Source: Megalobrama amblycephala (Eukaryota > Chordata > Actinopteri > Cypriniformes > Xenocyprididae). From it: DNA of 64,000 nucleotides. Numbering within the stretch: position 1 is the stretch's first letter; each line of letters opens with the position of its first letter. Shown in pieces: positions 10,601-40,700 of the stretch. The DNA lies in assembly GCF_018812025.1 (NCBI RefSeq), contig NC_063062.1, forward strand, positions 35,977,228-36,041,227, given 5' to 3'. Position numbers and translations under genes: made by a program. The notes under the pieces are model-generated. The model searched no databases and was not told the DNA's origin. It worked only from the letters and a program-made list of their open reading frames with translations.

Positions 10601-13044
10601 AACCTCATTGGATCTTGCAGAAGTTCAAACGTGCTGCGTAACACACGAGAATGATCCTCATTGGATCTTGCGGAAGCTCAAACATGCTGCGTAACGTGAA
10701 TGAACCTCATTGGTTCTTGCAGAAGCTCAAACGTGCTGCGTAACACGAGAATGAACCTCATTGGATCTTGCAGAAGCTCAAATGTGCTGCGTAACACGAG
10801 AATGAACCTCATTGGATCTTGCAGAAGTTCAAACGTGCTGCGTAACACGAGAATGAACCTCATTGGATCTTGCGGAAGCTCAAACGTGCTGCATAACACG
10901 AGAATGAACCTCATTGGTTCTTGCAGAAACTCAAACGTGCTGCGTAACACACGAGAATGATCCTCATTGGATCTTGCGGAAGCTCAAACATGCTGCGTAA
11001 CACGCGAATGAACCTCATTGGTTCTTGCAGAAGCTCAAACGTGCTGCGTAACACGAGAATGAACCTCATTGGATCTTGCAGAAGCTCAAATGTGCTGCGT
11101 AACACACAAGAATGAACCTCATTGGATCTTGCAGAAGTTCAAACGTGCTGCGTAACACACGAGAATGAACCTCACTGGATCTTGCAGAAGCTCAAATGTG
11201 CTGCGTAACACACAAGAATGAACCTCATTGGTTCTTGCGGAAGCTCAAACGTGCTGCGTAACACGAGAATGAACCTCATTGGATCTTGCAGAAGCTCAAA
11301 TGTGCTGCGTAACACACAAGAATGAACCTCAGTGGATCTTGCGGAAGCTCAATTATGCTGCATAACACGAGAATGAACCTCACTGGATCTTGCAGAAGTT
11401 CAAACGTGCTGCGTAACACGAGAATGAACCTCATTGGATCTTGCGGAAGCTCAAACATGCTGCGTAACACGAGAATGATCCTCATTGGATCTTGCGGAAG
11501 CTCAAACATGCTGCGTAACACGAGAATGAACCTCATTGGTTCTTGCGTAAACTCAAACGTGCTGCGTAACACGAGAATGAACCTCATTGGATCTTGCAGA
11601 AGTTCAAACGTGCTGCGTAACACACGAGAATGATCCTCATTGGATCTTGCGGAAGCTCAAACATGCTGCGTAACGTGAATGAACCTCATTGGTTCTTGCA
11701 GAAGCTCAAACGTGCTGCGTAACACGAGAATGAACCTCATTGGATCTTGCAGAAGTTCAAACGTGCTGCGTAACACACGAGAATGAACCTCATTGGATCT
11801 TGCGGAAGCTCAAACATGCTGCGTAACACGAGAATGAACCTCATTGGATCTTGCAGAAGCTCAAATGTGCTGCGTAACACACAAGAATGAACCTCATTGG
11901 ATCTTGCAGAAGTTCAAACGTGCTGCGTAACACGAGAATGAACCTCATTGGATCTTGCGGAAGCTCAAACATGCTGCGTAACACGCGAATGAACCTTATT
12001 GGTTCTTGCAGAAGCTCAAACGTGCTGCGTAACACGAGAATGAACCTCATTGGATCTTGCAGAAGCTCAAATGTGCTGCGTAACACACAAGAATGAACCT
12101 CATTGGATCTGGCAGAAGTTCAAACATGCTGCGTAACACACGAGAATGATCCTCATTGGATCTTGCGGAAGCTCAAACATGCTGCGTAACACGCGAATGA
12201 ACCTCATTGGTTCTTGCAGAAGCTCAAACGTGCTGCGTAACACGAGAATGAACCTCATTGGATCTTGCAGAAGCTCAAATGTGCTGCGTAACACACAAGA
12301 ATGAACCTCATTGGATCTTGCAGAAGTTCAAACGTGCTGCGTAACACGAGAATGAACCTCATTGGATCTTGCAGAAGCTCAAACGTGCTGCGTAACACGA
12401 GAATGAACCTCATTGGATCTTGCAGAAGCTCAAATGTGCTGCGTAACACGAGAATGAACCTCATTGGTTCTTGCAGAAACTCAAACGTGCTGCGTAACAC
12501 AAGAATGAACCTCATTGGATCTTGCGGAAGCTCAATTGTGCTGCGTAACACGAGAATGAACCTCATTGGATCTTGCAGAAGCTCAAACATGCTGCGTAAC
12601 ACGAGAATGAACCGCATTGGTTCTTGCGTAAACTCAAACATGCTGCGTAACACGAGTGAACCTCATTGGTTCTTGCATGCATAAACATGCTTGACCTCCT
12701 GTTTACCATAACTGATGTGTGGGTTGATGAATGTTTATATGTGAATAAAAGCCTTTCATTCAAACTGTTCATCATATAAAGTGATCGAGTCTCTTCAGAA
12801 AATTTGGACTTATCCAAATATGGATAAGTCATATGGATTATTTTTATGATCTCTTTATGAACATTTTGAAGCATCAAAGTGGTAGTCACGTAGCTGTCAA
12901 TGGAGGGACAGAAAGCTCTCAGATTTCATCAAAAAGATCTTTATTTGTGTTCCGAAGATGAATGAAAGTCTTATGGGTGTGGAACGACATGAGGGTGAGT
13001 AATTAATGACAGAATTTTCATTTTTGGGTGAACTAACCCTTTAA
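7630..13044. mobile_element. TTAA-flanked palindromic MITE carrying an internal minisatellite
   Basis: The left end begins TTAAAGGGATAGTTTACCCA at 7630. The right end is the inverted match, GGGTGAACTAACCCTTTAA, ending at 13044. The TTAA tetranucleotides at both ends look like a target-site duplication. The left arm (to about 7735) carries GTTCATCTTCAGAACACAAA and GAGTTTTCTGTCCCTC. The right arm carries both in reverse complement (at about 12905-12965). About 4.95 kb of the 5.4 kb is a tandem array. The same terminal sequence recurs at 30265-31043. TTAA duplication is typical of piggyBac-type elements; that assignment is inference. Confidence 0.75.
7736..12680. repeat. 51-bp minisatellite (about 95 units) with ~1-kb higher-order repeats
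   Basis: The unit runs from ATGAACCTCATTGG through TCTTGCGGAAGCTCAAACG to TGCTGCGTAACACGAGA, 51 bp, with a frequent 53-bp variant ending in CACACGAGA or CACACAAGA. Point variants recur (CATTGG/CACTGG, GGATC/GGTTC, GCGGAAG/GCAGAAG, CAAACG/CAAATG). Because 51 is divisible by three and the unit lacks stops on either strand, long open frames appear on both strands (MNLIGSCGSSNVLRNTR on +). They break at 53-bp units. I regard them as non-coding. Confidence 0.95.
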
Positions 13045-13855
13045 GTGCACCTAAGTGCCCTTTTATTTCATTAATTTTATATTATCTTCATGTATAGTTT
13101 TTAATAATATACTGAAGTACACCACAAGTAAGCTGTTCCAAATAGGTCATTGGGTCAGCGAATACCTGTTTCTGTTAGGATGCAAAATCAAATCAGACAG
13201 TGAAACAGCTCACTAGTATTTGGAAAAAGAGCCATAAAATCAGTAGACAGGAGACCCGAATCCCCCCACACATGACCAAGCAGACAGCGAGGTATGAACA
13301 CACGAACACAAAGCGATGTTGCATCATACAAAAAATGTCTTTTAACACAAAATGTAACATAGGAGGTTGAGAAGATTAACATGCACTGGGATTTACACAA
13401 ACAAATGTTGGCGAAATGAAAGGACTAGCATGCTCTGTGTGAGAGAGCAAGAGAAACAGGCATGGGTTCATTCGGGGGAGGGAGGCTGCAAGCGTGTGAT
13501 GCAGGCCAGCCGCAAGAAGAAGGAATGCATCTGCTGAAGAATGAGAGAAAGCGAGGGAAAAGAGGGAAAGGCAGAGGAGGAGACAGGGTGGAAAGAGGGA
13601 GGGAATAGAGAAGTGTGTGTTTGTAGAGATGTGTATGTGTGTGTGGCATGGCTGTTGAATGAGTGGGCCTTGTGTAGCAGTATTCCGGCCGCTTCTCTGC
13701 CCTAGAGCCACATGTGTGTGTTTGTGTGTGCATTTGCACGTGTTTGCGGGAGACAGACCACCAGCCACCACTAACTGACGGAGAAACTCCACCACACCAT
13801 TGGTGTTTCTCAAACTCAGCACAAGACACCTTTGTATGCAGTTTTCGCCTGTGCA
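13045..13855 (+). promoter_or_regulatory. Presumed promoter / 5' UTR region of hhipl1
   Basis: This stretch lies between the minisatellite-bearing MITE and the hhipl1 start codon. It is purine-rich at 13440-13620 and has TG-rich runs at 13616-13650 and 13711-13740. No TATA box or transcription start could be assigned with confidence. The MITE's right end lies only about 0.8 kb upstream of the start codon. Confidence 0.35.
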
Positions 13856-32027
<18,172 letters not shown>

Positions 32028-32459
32028 AAGACTGGTCAGATGTGGGTTGTGATGCAGACCAAAACACAACTGTTTACAGAGAATACTGTCAACTGCAGTT
32101 GACAGAATTTTTTTTTTTTTTTTTAAATGACCTACTATAATATTTTGACAAACTGGAAATGCCCCCATCACAACCAGAAGAGAATCAGTGTTTTGTTTTT
32201 GAATGTAGACAAACATTAAATATCATACTAGACTATATGGATGGTGAGATTTTAACAAAAATATGATTAAATGAGTAAACATAAGTACTCATCAATCAAT
32301 CAATCATTTTTTTTTCACACTGAATCATGCACTATTTACACTGCAGTGTGAGTTGTTGATCATCTCACACAACAAAGATAAATATATTAACTGTGTATAT
32401 TAACTGATAAATATATTAACTATTAACATATATTTTTTTTTCCTCATAAAATTGTGAAA

Positions 32460-33892
32460 TTAAAGGATTAGTTCACTTTCAAATGAAAATTACCCCAAGC
32501 TTTACTCGCCCTCAGGCCATCCTAGGTGTATATGACTCTCTTCTTTCTTATGAACAGAATCGGAGAAATATTAAAGGTCCCGTTCTTCGTGATCCCATGT
32601 TTCAAACTTTAGTTAGTGTGTAATGTTGTTGTTAGAGTATAAATAAAATCTGTAAAATTTTAAAGCTCAAAGTTCAATGCCAAGCGAGATATTTTATTTA
32701 ACAGAAGTCACCTACATCGAATGGCCAGTTTGGACGACATCCCTCTACTTCCTTCTTTAATGACGTCACTAAAACAGTTTTTTGACTAACCTCCGCCCAC
32801 AGGAATACACAAGAGTTGCGTTTGTAGACTGTGTTTGTCGCCATGTCGTCGAAACGCTGTTATTTTCATCCCGCAGTCCAATCACCGGGTCTGATTCCGG
32901 CTCAAATTGATAGGGTAAAATTAAAGACATGTGTACAATAACACTGAGCGCTGCATCTCCACGTTATGGTAAGAGGCGTGACCTTTCCGGGCAAGGTTCG
33001 CTAAGCTGCTGTCGAATCACAACACAGGAACCGCTGGCACAATCAGAACTCGTTACGTATTTCTGAAGGAGGGACTTCATAGAACAAGGAAGTCATCAGC
33101 CCGTTTTTATGACAGTGGAAACAGCGGTATACAGATAAGTAAATTATGTGAAAAATACTGTATTTTTTTACATGCGAAACATGAACACATGTTATATTGC
33201 ACACTATAAACACAATCAAAGCTTCAAAAAACCACGAAAAACGGGACCTTTAATAAATATCCTGATGCATCCGAGCATTGAGTGATACCAATGAGGATGA
33301 GCTGAAGAAAGTGTCTCCATCCATCATAAACGTACTTCACACGGCTCCAGGGGTTCATAAAGTCCTTCTGAAGTGAAGCGATGTGTTTGTGTAAGAAAAA
33401 TATCCAAGTTATGAAGTAAAATATCTAGCTTCCGCCAGACTGTCTTCTGTATTCAAGTTATGAAGAAAGTGTAAACTGGCATCACATCAGTTACACTTTT
33501 TATGTAAGTTGAATAGGGAAGGTGTAGGACATAGCGTGCGAGAGTTTTACACTTTGTTGCTAGATATTTTACTTCATAAATTGTTAAATATGGATTTTGT
33601 CAAATGCATCGCTTTGCTTCAGAAGGTCTTTATTAACACCCTGGAGCTGTGTGGAGTATACGTTTATGATGGATGGAGACACTTTCTTCAGCTCATACTC
33701 CTTGGTATCACTCACTGCCATTATAAAGCTTGGATGCGTCAGGATATTAATTAATTAATTATTATTTATTATTATATTAATTATTAATATTTCTCTGATT
33801 ATGACTTTCTTCTTTCTGATGAACACATAGAATGACTTGAGGGTGAGTAAAGATTGGGCTAATTTTCTTTTGAAAGTGAACTAATCCTTTAA
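32460..33892. mobile_element. TTAA-flanked MITE, outer element of a nested pair
   Basis: Ends are TTAAAGGATTAGTTCACTTT and its inverse at 33873-33892. It begins about 430 bp after the hhipl1 stop codon. The arms share GTCCTTCTGAAG/CTTCAGAAGGTC and ATCCATCATAAACGTA/TACGTTTATGATGGAT. A second element (32571-33253) interrupts the left arm. Confidence 0.8.
32571..33253. mobile_element. TTAA-flanked MITE nested inside the previous element
   Basis: Begins TTAAAGGTCCCGTTCTTCGT and ends ACGAAAAACGGGACCTTTAA, with TTAA at both sides. Removing it restores a continuous outer arm (GGAGAAATA|TTAA|TAAATATCC). 683 bp, no coding capacity. Confidence 0.85.
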
Positions 33893-34321
33893 TTAAAACT
33901 ATAAAAAAAAACAAGCACCTAGCAATCACGAGATCAAGTATTTTCCGAGTTGTTTTTTTCAGATATAATTCAGGTTATTGCTATGTAAATATTGCATTTT
34001 TGTTGCACATTCCAAATGAAATTCCAAATGATGATTGTTTTTAAACACAAATGCTGGACATTCTTTGTTATATTGTAATAATAATAATAAAAATAAATAA
34101 ATAAATAAAATTGTTTGCATAATGGTGGTGAAGATTGCAAAGTTACCTACATCTTTTATATATCATTAGATATGTCTTCTGTTGATCTTTGGATGTTGAT
34201 GATGTGGATGTCATGGTTTCCCTAACTTTAACTAATCTGAAACAAACTCAAAAAAACCTACTAAGAACTGAAGCACTGAAGATCAGACCCCTCTCCCCTC
34301 CTTCTCAAAAATAGTGTGATT

Positions 34322-34366
<45 letters not shown>

Positions 34367-34369
34367 TAA
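33893..34369. other. Intergenic DNA with AT-rich microsatellites
   Basis: Low-complexity AATA/TAAA runs near 34078-34110 and a (TA)n tract at about 34328-34364. No gene recognised. Confidence 0.6.
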
Positions 34370-35061
34370 CCTTTTTTTTATTATTATTAGAAAACAGAGT
34401 TACAGAGAGATCAAAGTACAATAGATAACATCATATATGTAACAAACAAAGGTACACTAGAGGGGGATTAATTAAAACCTAAAAAAAAATATCGAAAAGT
34501 TTTTAAAGTTTTAACTGCTTTTTGTTTCAAAGAATATCGTATAGAGTCAATATAATGTTCAAATTCTCTCTTAAAAGATATAAAGCAGGGTTTTTGCAAG
34601 AAAACTTGCATATATGAATATGAAACTTTGCCATTAAAAGTATAACGTTTTTTATATAAATCTGGTTGCGCTTGTTTCTACAATCCTCCATATGACCAAA
34701 TACTACATCCTTCCATCACAGCACAGATTGGTTATCAATATTTTTTGCTATAAAATCACAAATATTTTGCCAAAACAGTCTTACCAATGGGCAGTGCCAG
34801 AACAGATGAATCACAGTTTCAGGGCAATTGTCACAAAAAGGGCATTTAACATCAATATCATTTTTAAATTTTAAAAGGTAATGCTTCACTGGGTAAATCC
34901 TATGTATAATTTTGAATGAAACCTCTTTGACTTTGTTTGTAATTAAACATTGATTAGGTATAAGCCAGACCTTTTTCCAAGCAATAATGTCTGTCAACCG
35001 ATTCCAATATGAGTAAATATAAGGCAAACATATAATATTTCTTTGAAATAACTCTCTTATA
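34370..35061 (-). pseudogene. L1-like LINE, 3' end of ORF2 and tail (minus strand)
   Basis: The - strand frame up to about 35060 has KVKEVSFKIIHRIYPVKHYL and CPFCDNCPETVIHLFWHCP. The latter is the CCHC-like zinc-binding motif near the end of L1/Tx1-type reverse transcriptase proteins. The AT-rich tail runs to about 34370. It is 5'-interrupted by the palindrome at 35062-36258. This is part of one element together with 36262-36720. Confidence 0.75.
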
Positions 35062-36258
35062 CAGTGGCAAGAAAAAGTATGTGAACCACTTGCAGAATCT
35101 GTGAAAATGTGAATAATTTTAATAAAATAAGAGGGATCATACAAAATGCATGTTATTTTTTATTTAGTACTGTCCTGAGTAAGATATTTTACATAAAAGA
35201 TGTTTACATTTAGTTCACAAGACAAAACAATAGCTGAATTTATTAAAATAACCCCATTCATAAGTATGTGAACCATTGATTCTCAGTACTGTGTGTGGTC
35301 ACCTGATGATCCACGACTGTTTGTGTGTTTTGTGATGGTTGTTCATGAGTCTCTTGTTTGTCCTGAGCAGTTAAACTGAGCTCTGTTCTTCAGAAAAATT
35401 CTCCAGCTCCTGCAGATTCATCAGTTTTCAAGCATTTTTGCATATTTGAACCCTTTCCAGCAGTGACAGATTTTGAGATCCGTCTTTTCACACTGAGGAC
35501 AACCGAGGGACTCAAACTCAACTATTAAAAAAGGTTCAAACATTCACTGATGCAACACGAGGAAACACGATGCATTGAGAGTCAGGGGGTGAAAACTTTT
35601 GAATTCAAATATCAAGGTAAATTGTACTTAATTTTTTTTCCGGGAAACATGCAAGTATCTTCTGTTGCTTCCGAAGGGCAGTACTAAATGAAAAACAATG
35701 ATATTTAAACAAAATAAGAAAAATTGTGACATCTTCATCCTGTTCAAAAGTTTTCACCCCCCGACTCCGAATGCGTCGTGTTTCCTTCTGGAGCATCAGT
35801 GAATGTTTGAAACTTTTTTAATAGTTGTGTTTGAGTCCCTCAGTTGTCCTCAGTATGAAAAGACTGATCTCAAAATCATACAGTCACTGCTGGAAAGGGT
35901 TCAAATATGCAAAATATGCTTGAATTTCTGGGACCTGGTGGATTTTTCTGAAGAACAGAGCTCAGTTTAACTGCTCAGGACAAACAAGAGACTCATGAAC
36001 AACCATCACAAAACACACAAACAGTCGTGGATCATCAGGTGACCACACACAGTATTGAGAATCAAGGGTTCACATATGAATGGGGTTATTTTAATAAATT
36101 CAACTATTGTTTTGTCTTGTGAACTAAATGTAAACATCTTTTATGTAAAATATCTTACTCAGGACAGCACTAAATAAAAAATAACATGCATTTTGTATGA
36201 TCTCTCTTGTTTTATTAAAATTATTCACATTTTCACAGATTCTGCAAGTGATTTGCGT
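35062..36258. mobile_element. Tc1-like palindromic element inserted in the LINE
   Basis: The left end is TA followed by CAGTGGCAAGAAAAAGTATG. About 580 bp of the left arm (ACATTTAGTTCACAAGACAA, CACCTGATGATCCACGACTG, TTCTCCAGCTCCTGCAGATT) returns inverted on the right. The extreme right terminus is lost after TTCTGCAAGTG. No transposase frame. Tc1-type end and TA flank are visible on the left only. Confidence 0.8.
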
Positions 36259-36261
36259 TTA

Positions 36262-36720
36262 TAAATGTCCTTATTATTGTATCTATAATATTTATATAGT
36301 GAAAAGTTATGTTTGAAAATCAGTGACTATGATAAAAAGGCCTGGCAATGAAATTCAGATAGTTTTACTGGTATTTTATCAATATTATAATTACAACTGA
36401 GAAGAAAATGTTACCCAGGTTTGAAAGAATATGGGAGTAAGGATTTCTGATGATCTGACTAAGCCATTTAACTTTAAATGTATTATTTAATGTTTCAAAA
36501 TCCAGAATATTTAGGCCTCCATTTTCATATGAATTCATGATCATTTTTTTCTTTATATAGTGTATTTTGTTCTTCCATATAAAGTCAATCGGGACTTTAT
36601 CAATCTCTCTGCATAATGTTTTATTAAGCTGCATGAGTCAGTCAAGAGACACCCTCAGCCTTTGTGATTAGAGCTCTGCCCCTGAAAGAAAGATCTCTTA
36701 TCAGCCATTGATTTAATTTC
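36262..36720 (-). pseudogene. L1-like LINE, continuation upstream of the insertion (minus strand)
   Basis: The - strand carries NQWLIRDLSFRGRALITKAEGVSR, split here as NQWLIRDLSF and GRALITKAEGVSR, then DFIWKNKIHYIKKK and YENGGLNILDFETLNNTFKV. These are features of the L1 ORF2 C-terminal region. The two segments are in different frames. It reads into the palindrome at 36258 and resumes at 35061. Confidence 0.72.
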
Positions 36721-37079
36721 ATAGAGCGTGATTTTTCCCCAAAACGCACTGAAATGATGCACGTCATCGAGGACGTAATCACGTGGTGTCTGTTACTTTT
36801 CACAGCGCTGGTCGGACTAGACCAATCATACGATTGATTGTTTATCGCCAAGGCAAGTTTAATAAAAAAAGTCCCTTTATATTTATGTATAAGTCTTTGG
36901 TTTAATACCATTTTAGGTGTTTGCTGGTGCAAGCGTACATTTGACTGTATGCATTTTATCTTAATAATTCAAATTAATGATCTAACTCTGTGAATTTAAA
37001 ATAAGCTCGAGAACAAACAGTGATAAAAACACTCAGATAATTATAGAAGTCAGTATAAGATCATTACAGACTGACATTT

Positions 37080-37460
37080 ATTTATTTATTTTTTTAATTT
37101 ATTTAACAGAGAAACACAATCCATACAGTTACAACAACAATACAGAAATTTGAAATGCTAGGGGGGATATAAATAAAATTATAGGAATATATTAAAAAGT
37201 ATACATGCTTGCAAAATTCGAATAGCTTTTTTTTTCTTCGAGGGCAATATAGATTCAATATAATATTTAACTTCATTTTTAAATGCTATAAAACATTTTT
37301 TTTTTACCTGAAAATTTACATTTATGGATATGAAATTTGACCATTAAAATACATAAAAATAAGTGCAAGTCTGTTTATCTTTGGAGTTTACAATAATGCC
37401 TAAAAGAACATCTTTCCACTGTAAAATAAAATTTCCATCAACATTTCCAACAAAGATTAT
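37080..37460 (-). mobile_element. Second L1-like LINE 3' fragment, close to the yif1b promoter
   Basis: It shares the order and wording of the 3' tail at 34370-34650: an ACAGAGA(A/G)A start, a GAT(T/A/C)CAATATAATATT-type block, and ATATGAATATGAAA/ATGGATATGAAATTTG followed by CCATTAAAA. Divergent, no frame. The area between 36720 and 37080 holds nothing recognised. Confidence 0.5.
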
Positions 37461-37478
37461 TACAGACTGAGATTATTA

Positions 37479-37691
37479 TTACGTCATCGCACTAAGGTCC
37501 AATCCTGATCTTATCCGTATTCTTGACCCGGAAGTGATGTCTGCGGAGAGTTTTCCTGCTATTTTTGCGGTGCTAATTTTAGTTTCGCTACCGGCAGCTT
37601 CTCGCGTATTCGTCTGAATGTGTGGATAAATATTTATATATGTCTTTCGTAAGCTTACTATTTAAGTAAAGACACATTGTTTCGAGGAGAG
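37479..37691 (+). promoter_or_regulatory. yif1b core promoter / 5' UTR with CRE-like and ETS-like sites
   Basis: TTACGTCA (37479-37486) is a CREB/ATF-type site, and CCGGAAGTG (37528-37536) is a strong ETS/GABP-type site. Both are typical of TATA-less housekeeping promoters and lie 150-210 bp upstream of the start codon. Site identity is from known motifs; use is inference. Confidence 0.5.
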
Positions 37692-37725
37692 ATGGAGTTT
37701 TTGAACCAGAGTGGGTCCAGACAGC
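37692..37725 (+). CDS. yif1b: yif1b exon 1
   Basis: Short first exon coding [11 protein letters not shown] plus one base, donor C|GTAAGT. It is chosen because its phase joins exon 2 exactly and it follows a promoter-like stretch. N-terminal sequences differ among family members, so this is the least certain exon. Confidence 0.75.
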
Positions 37726-40700
37726 GTAAGTTACGTACGTGATTATTTGTGATTTACAGGCTTTGAGTTTCTGAACAATGAGCGGAGAAATGCTGAATAA
37801 GACTCATATTTCATTATTAGCTGAAGATTATTTGGTCAGACGAGTGCTTGTTTGGTTGTTAAATAGTGTGTATTCACACTGCTGACAGCAAAAGCAAATT
37901 CAGGCTTTTTTTTTTTTTTGTTCATTTCCAATTATGTTTATTCTTGTTTTCGCCTTCATTTGCTTGTGTACACACATTAAATAGATCACATATCAGAATT
38001 CTCCATATCAGATGATTTGAAATCAACCAAAATGACTAGCTGGGACTGTGTGCTCTGGACATTTACAGTCATTTGTTGATGAGAGCTGACTTTGATATGA
38101 TTCTTGTGTTGTAGAGCCGAAGATCAGGATGAGAGGCACCACGATGGACCCCAGTGACCCCAGTCCGTTATTTGAGGACACTAGTGCCGGGGTGAACAAA
38201 CACGATCACAGCGGTGTGGGAAAAGGGCCTGATGTGTATCCAGGACAGGCCTTGCTGTCGGACCCCATGTCTAACCTCGCCATGGCCTACGGCAGCAGTC
38301 TCGCCTCCCACGGCAAAGAGATGATGGACAAGAACGTATGTGATAGCCGTCAGATACATGATGATGTTTGTTGGGGTGTAGAAGAGCATGTGATGTAACA
38401 AGACCCATCTTGTTTTCCCTACCTGCAGCTCTGATTCTCATTCTGCACGTTATTTTATTGTCGTGGTTTAAATGACTTCTGAAATCTCTTTTTGCTCCAC
38501 AGCTGGATCGATTCATCCCCATCTCTAAGTTAAAGTACTATTTTGCAGTAGACACGGTTTATGTTGGCAAAAAGCTTGGACTGCTGGTTTTTCCCTACAT
38601 GCATGAAGTAAGAGCACCACTATATTTACAGACGTAGTTGATTTTTTTCCTTAATGCATTGCCCTTGTGAAAAAGAAGTGCACTTATTACTTAGAAAAAA
38701 AAAATACTTTAAAAGAGTATACTTAAGCGTGAACTGAATGTAATGTTTTCAGGCACTCAAAGGGTTAATTCACCCAAAAATGAAAATAATGTCATTAATT
38801 ACTCACCCTCATGTCGTTCTACACCCGTAAGACAAATTAAGATATTTTTGATGAAATCCGATGGCTCAGTGAGGCCTGCATAGCCAGCAATGACATTTCC
38901 TCTCTCAAGATCCATAAAGGTACTAAAAACATATTTAAATCAGTTTATGTGAGTACAGTGGTTCATTATTAATATTATAAAGTGACGAGAATATTCTTGG
39001 TGCGCCAAAAAAACAAAATAACGACTTATTTAGTGATGGCCGATTGCAAAACACTGCTTCATGAAGCTTCGGAGTGTTATGAATCAGCATATCGAATCAT
39101 GATTCAGATCGCGTGTCAAACCACCAAACTGCTGAAATCACGTGACTTTGGCGCTCCGAACCGCTGATTCGACACAAAGGATTCATAAATGTGGCATATA
39201 TTGACTGATTTATGGTAAATTTGAATGTCTTTTCTAATGAAACCTGTATATTTAATTAAATATATTTGTAATTACACATTTGTAATGATGAAGTTACAAT
39301 GGACTACTTGCACATTTTCAGGGACATGAGAAGAGATATTCTGATGAATAATATTACAACGAACCCTTATTTTTTGTATAAAATTTTAATTTATTTTTTT
39401 TGGTATAAACACTAATTTATGTGTTTATACCAAAATTCTTAATATTCATAGTAGCAGTGCTGTCAGTCTGTTAATGCTTACAGCTAATTCAATATGTTTA
39501 ACACTGTTAAATTTCTTTAAGGCATTTATTCAAACTATTTTAAAAGACTGGAATAAGAGCAAGCAAATCCTGTTTATCAGTCAAATTCATTTAGAAATGG
39601 AAACTCAACAGGCATGAAAAATAACCAGTAAGTGATGATTCACACTACAGTTCAAATTATAATCACATACTTGTGCTTTAGTATGTTAGTCAACACATCA
39701 ACATAAGTGTACTTCTTTAAAACATGACTTTTATATAGGCTTTTATATACTATATATACTAATATTTTAATGGGTTATTATAAAGTGCACTTTTTAAAAC
39801 TGTACTTAAGATACATGAACAGTCATGAAAGTGTATGGCCTTTTATTTCATTAATATCTGCAATTTTTTTTAAAAAATATACTTTTAAGATTTGAAGTAA
39901 ACTACAAGTGCTCATTCAGTACAATTAAGCGCACTTCTTTTCACAAGGGCTGTTCAAGTCAGTGTTTTTACTGGATATTTGTGGATATGATTTAGGTGTT
40001 TAAAAATGAAAATTCTGTCATCAGTTACTCATGTTTGTCCAAACCCTTGATACATCCCCTTTGAAAAGTAACATTTTAAACAATATCTCAATGAAAACAA
40101 AAACAATTTCCAAAACGTTGACGAGACTAAGTTTAATACAACATCTGTTTAACTTATAACATGAAAGTAAGGTTAATAATATAACTTAGATTACACATTT
40201 TTCAGGTTTACTCAAATTAGGGTGATGCAAAAATGAGTACACCCCACAACAAAAACTGATTTTTAATGACAGCACCAAGTCTTCTAGGCATGGAATGAAC
40301 AAGTTGGCGACATTTTGCAACATCTATCTTTTTCCATTCTTCAAGAATGAGCTCTTTTAGAGACTGGATGCTGGATGGAGAGTGATGCTCAACTCGTCTC
40401 TTCAGAATTCCCCATAGGTGTTCGATTGGTTTCAGATCAGGAGCCACTGAATCACTTTCACCCTGTTCTTCTTCAGAAATCCAACAGTGGCCTTAGATGT
40501 GTGTTTAGGATCATTGTCGTGTTGGAAAAGTGCACGACGACCAAGGGCACAGAGTGATGGTAGCATCTTCTCTTTCAGTATAGAGCAGTAGATCTGTGAA
40601 TTCATGATGCCATCAATGAAATGCAGCTCTCCGACACCAGCAGCACTCATGGACACTTGACACCACCATGTCTCACTGTAGGCACCATGCATTTTTCTTT

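Noticed and set aside
7764..12653. Long open frames on both strands suggesting a repeat protein
   Set aside because: They are produced by a stop-free 51-bp unit, lie within a MITE, break at every 53-bp unit, and have no start context, signal or splice structure.
7736..12680. CRISPR-like array (regular repeats)
   Set aside because: Units are contiguous with no unique spacers, the setting is a vertebrate genome and there are no cas genes.
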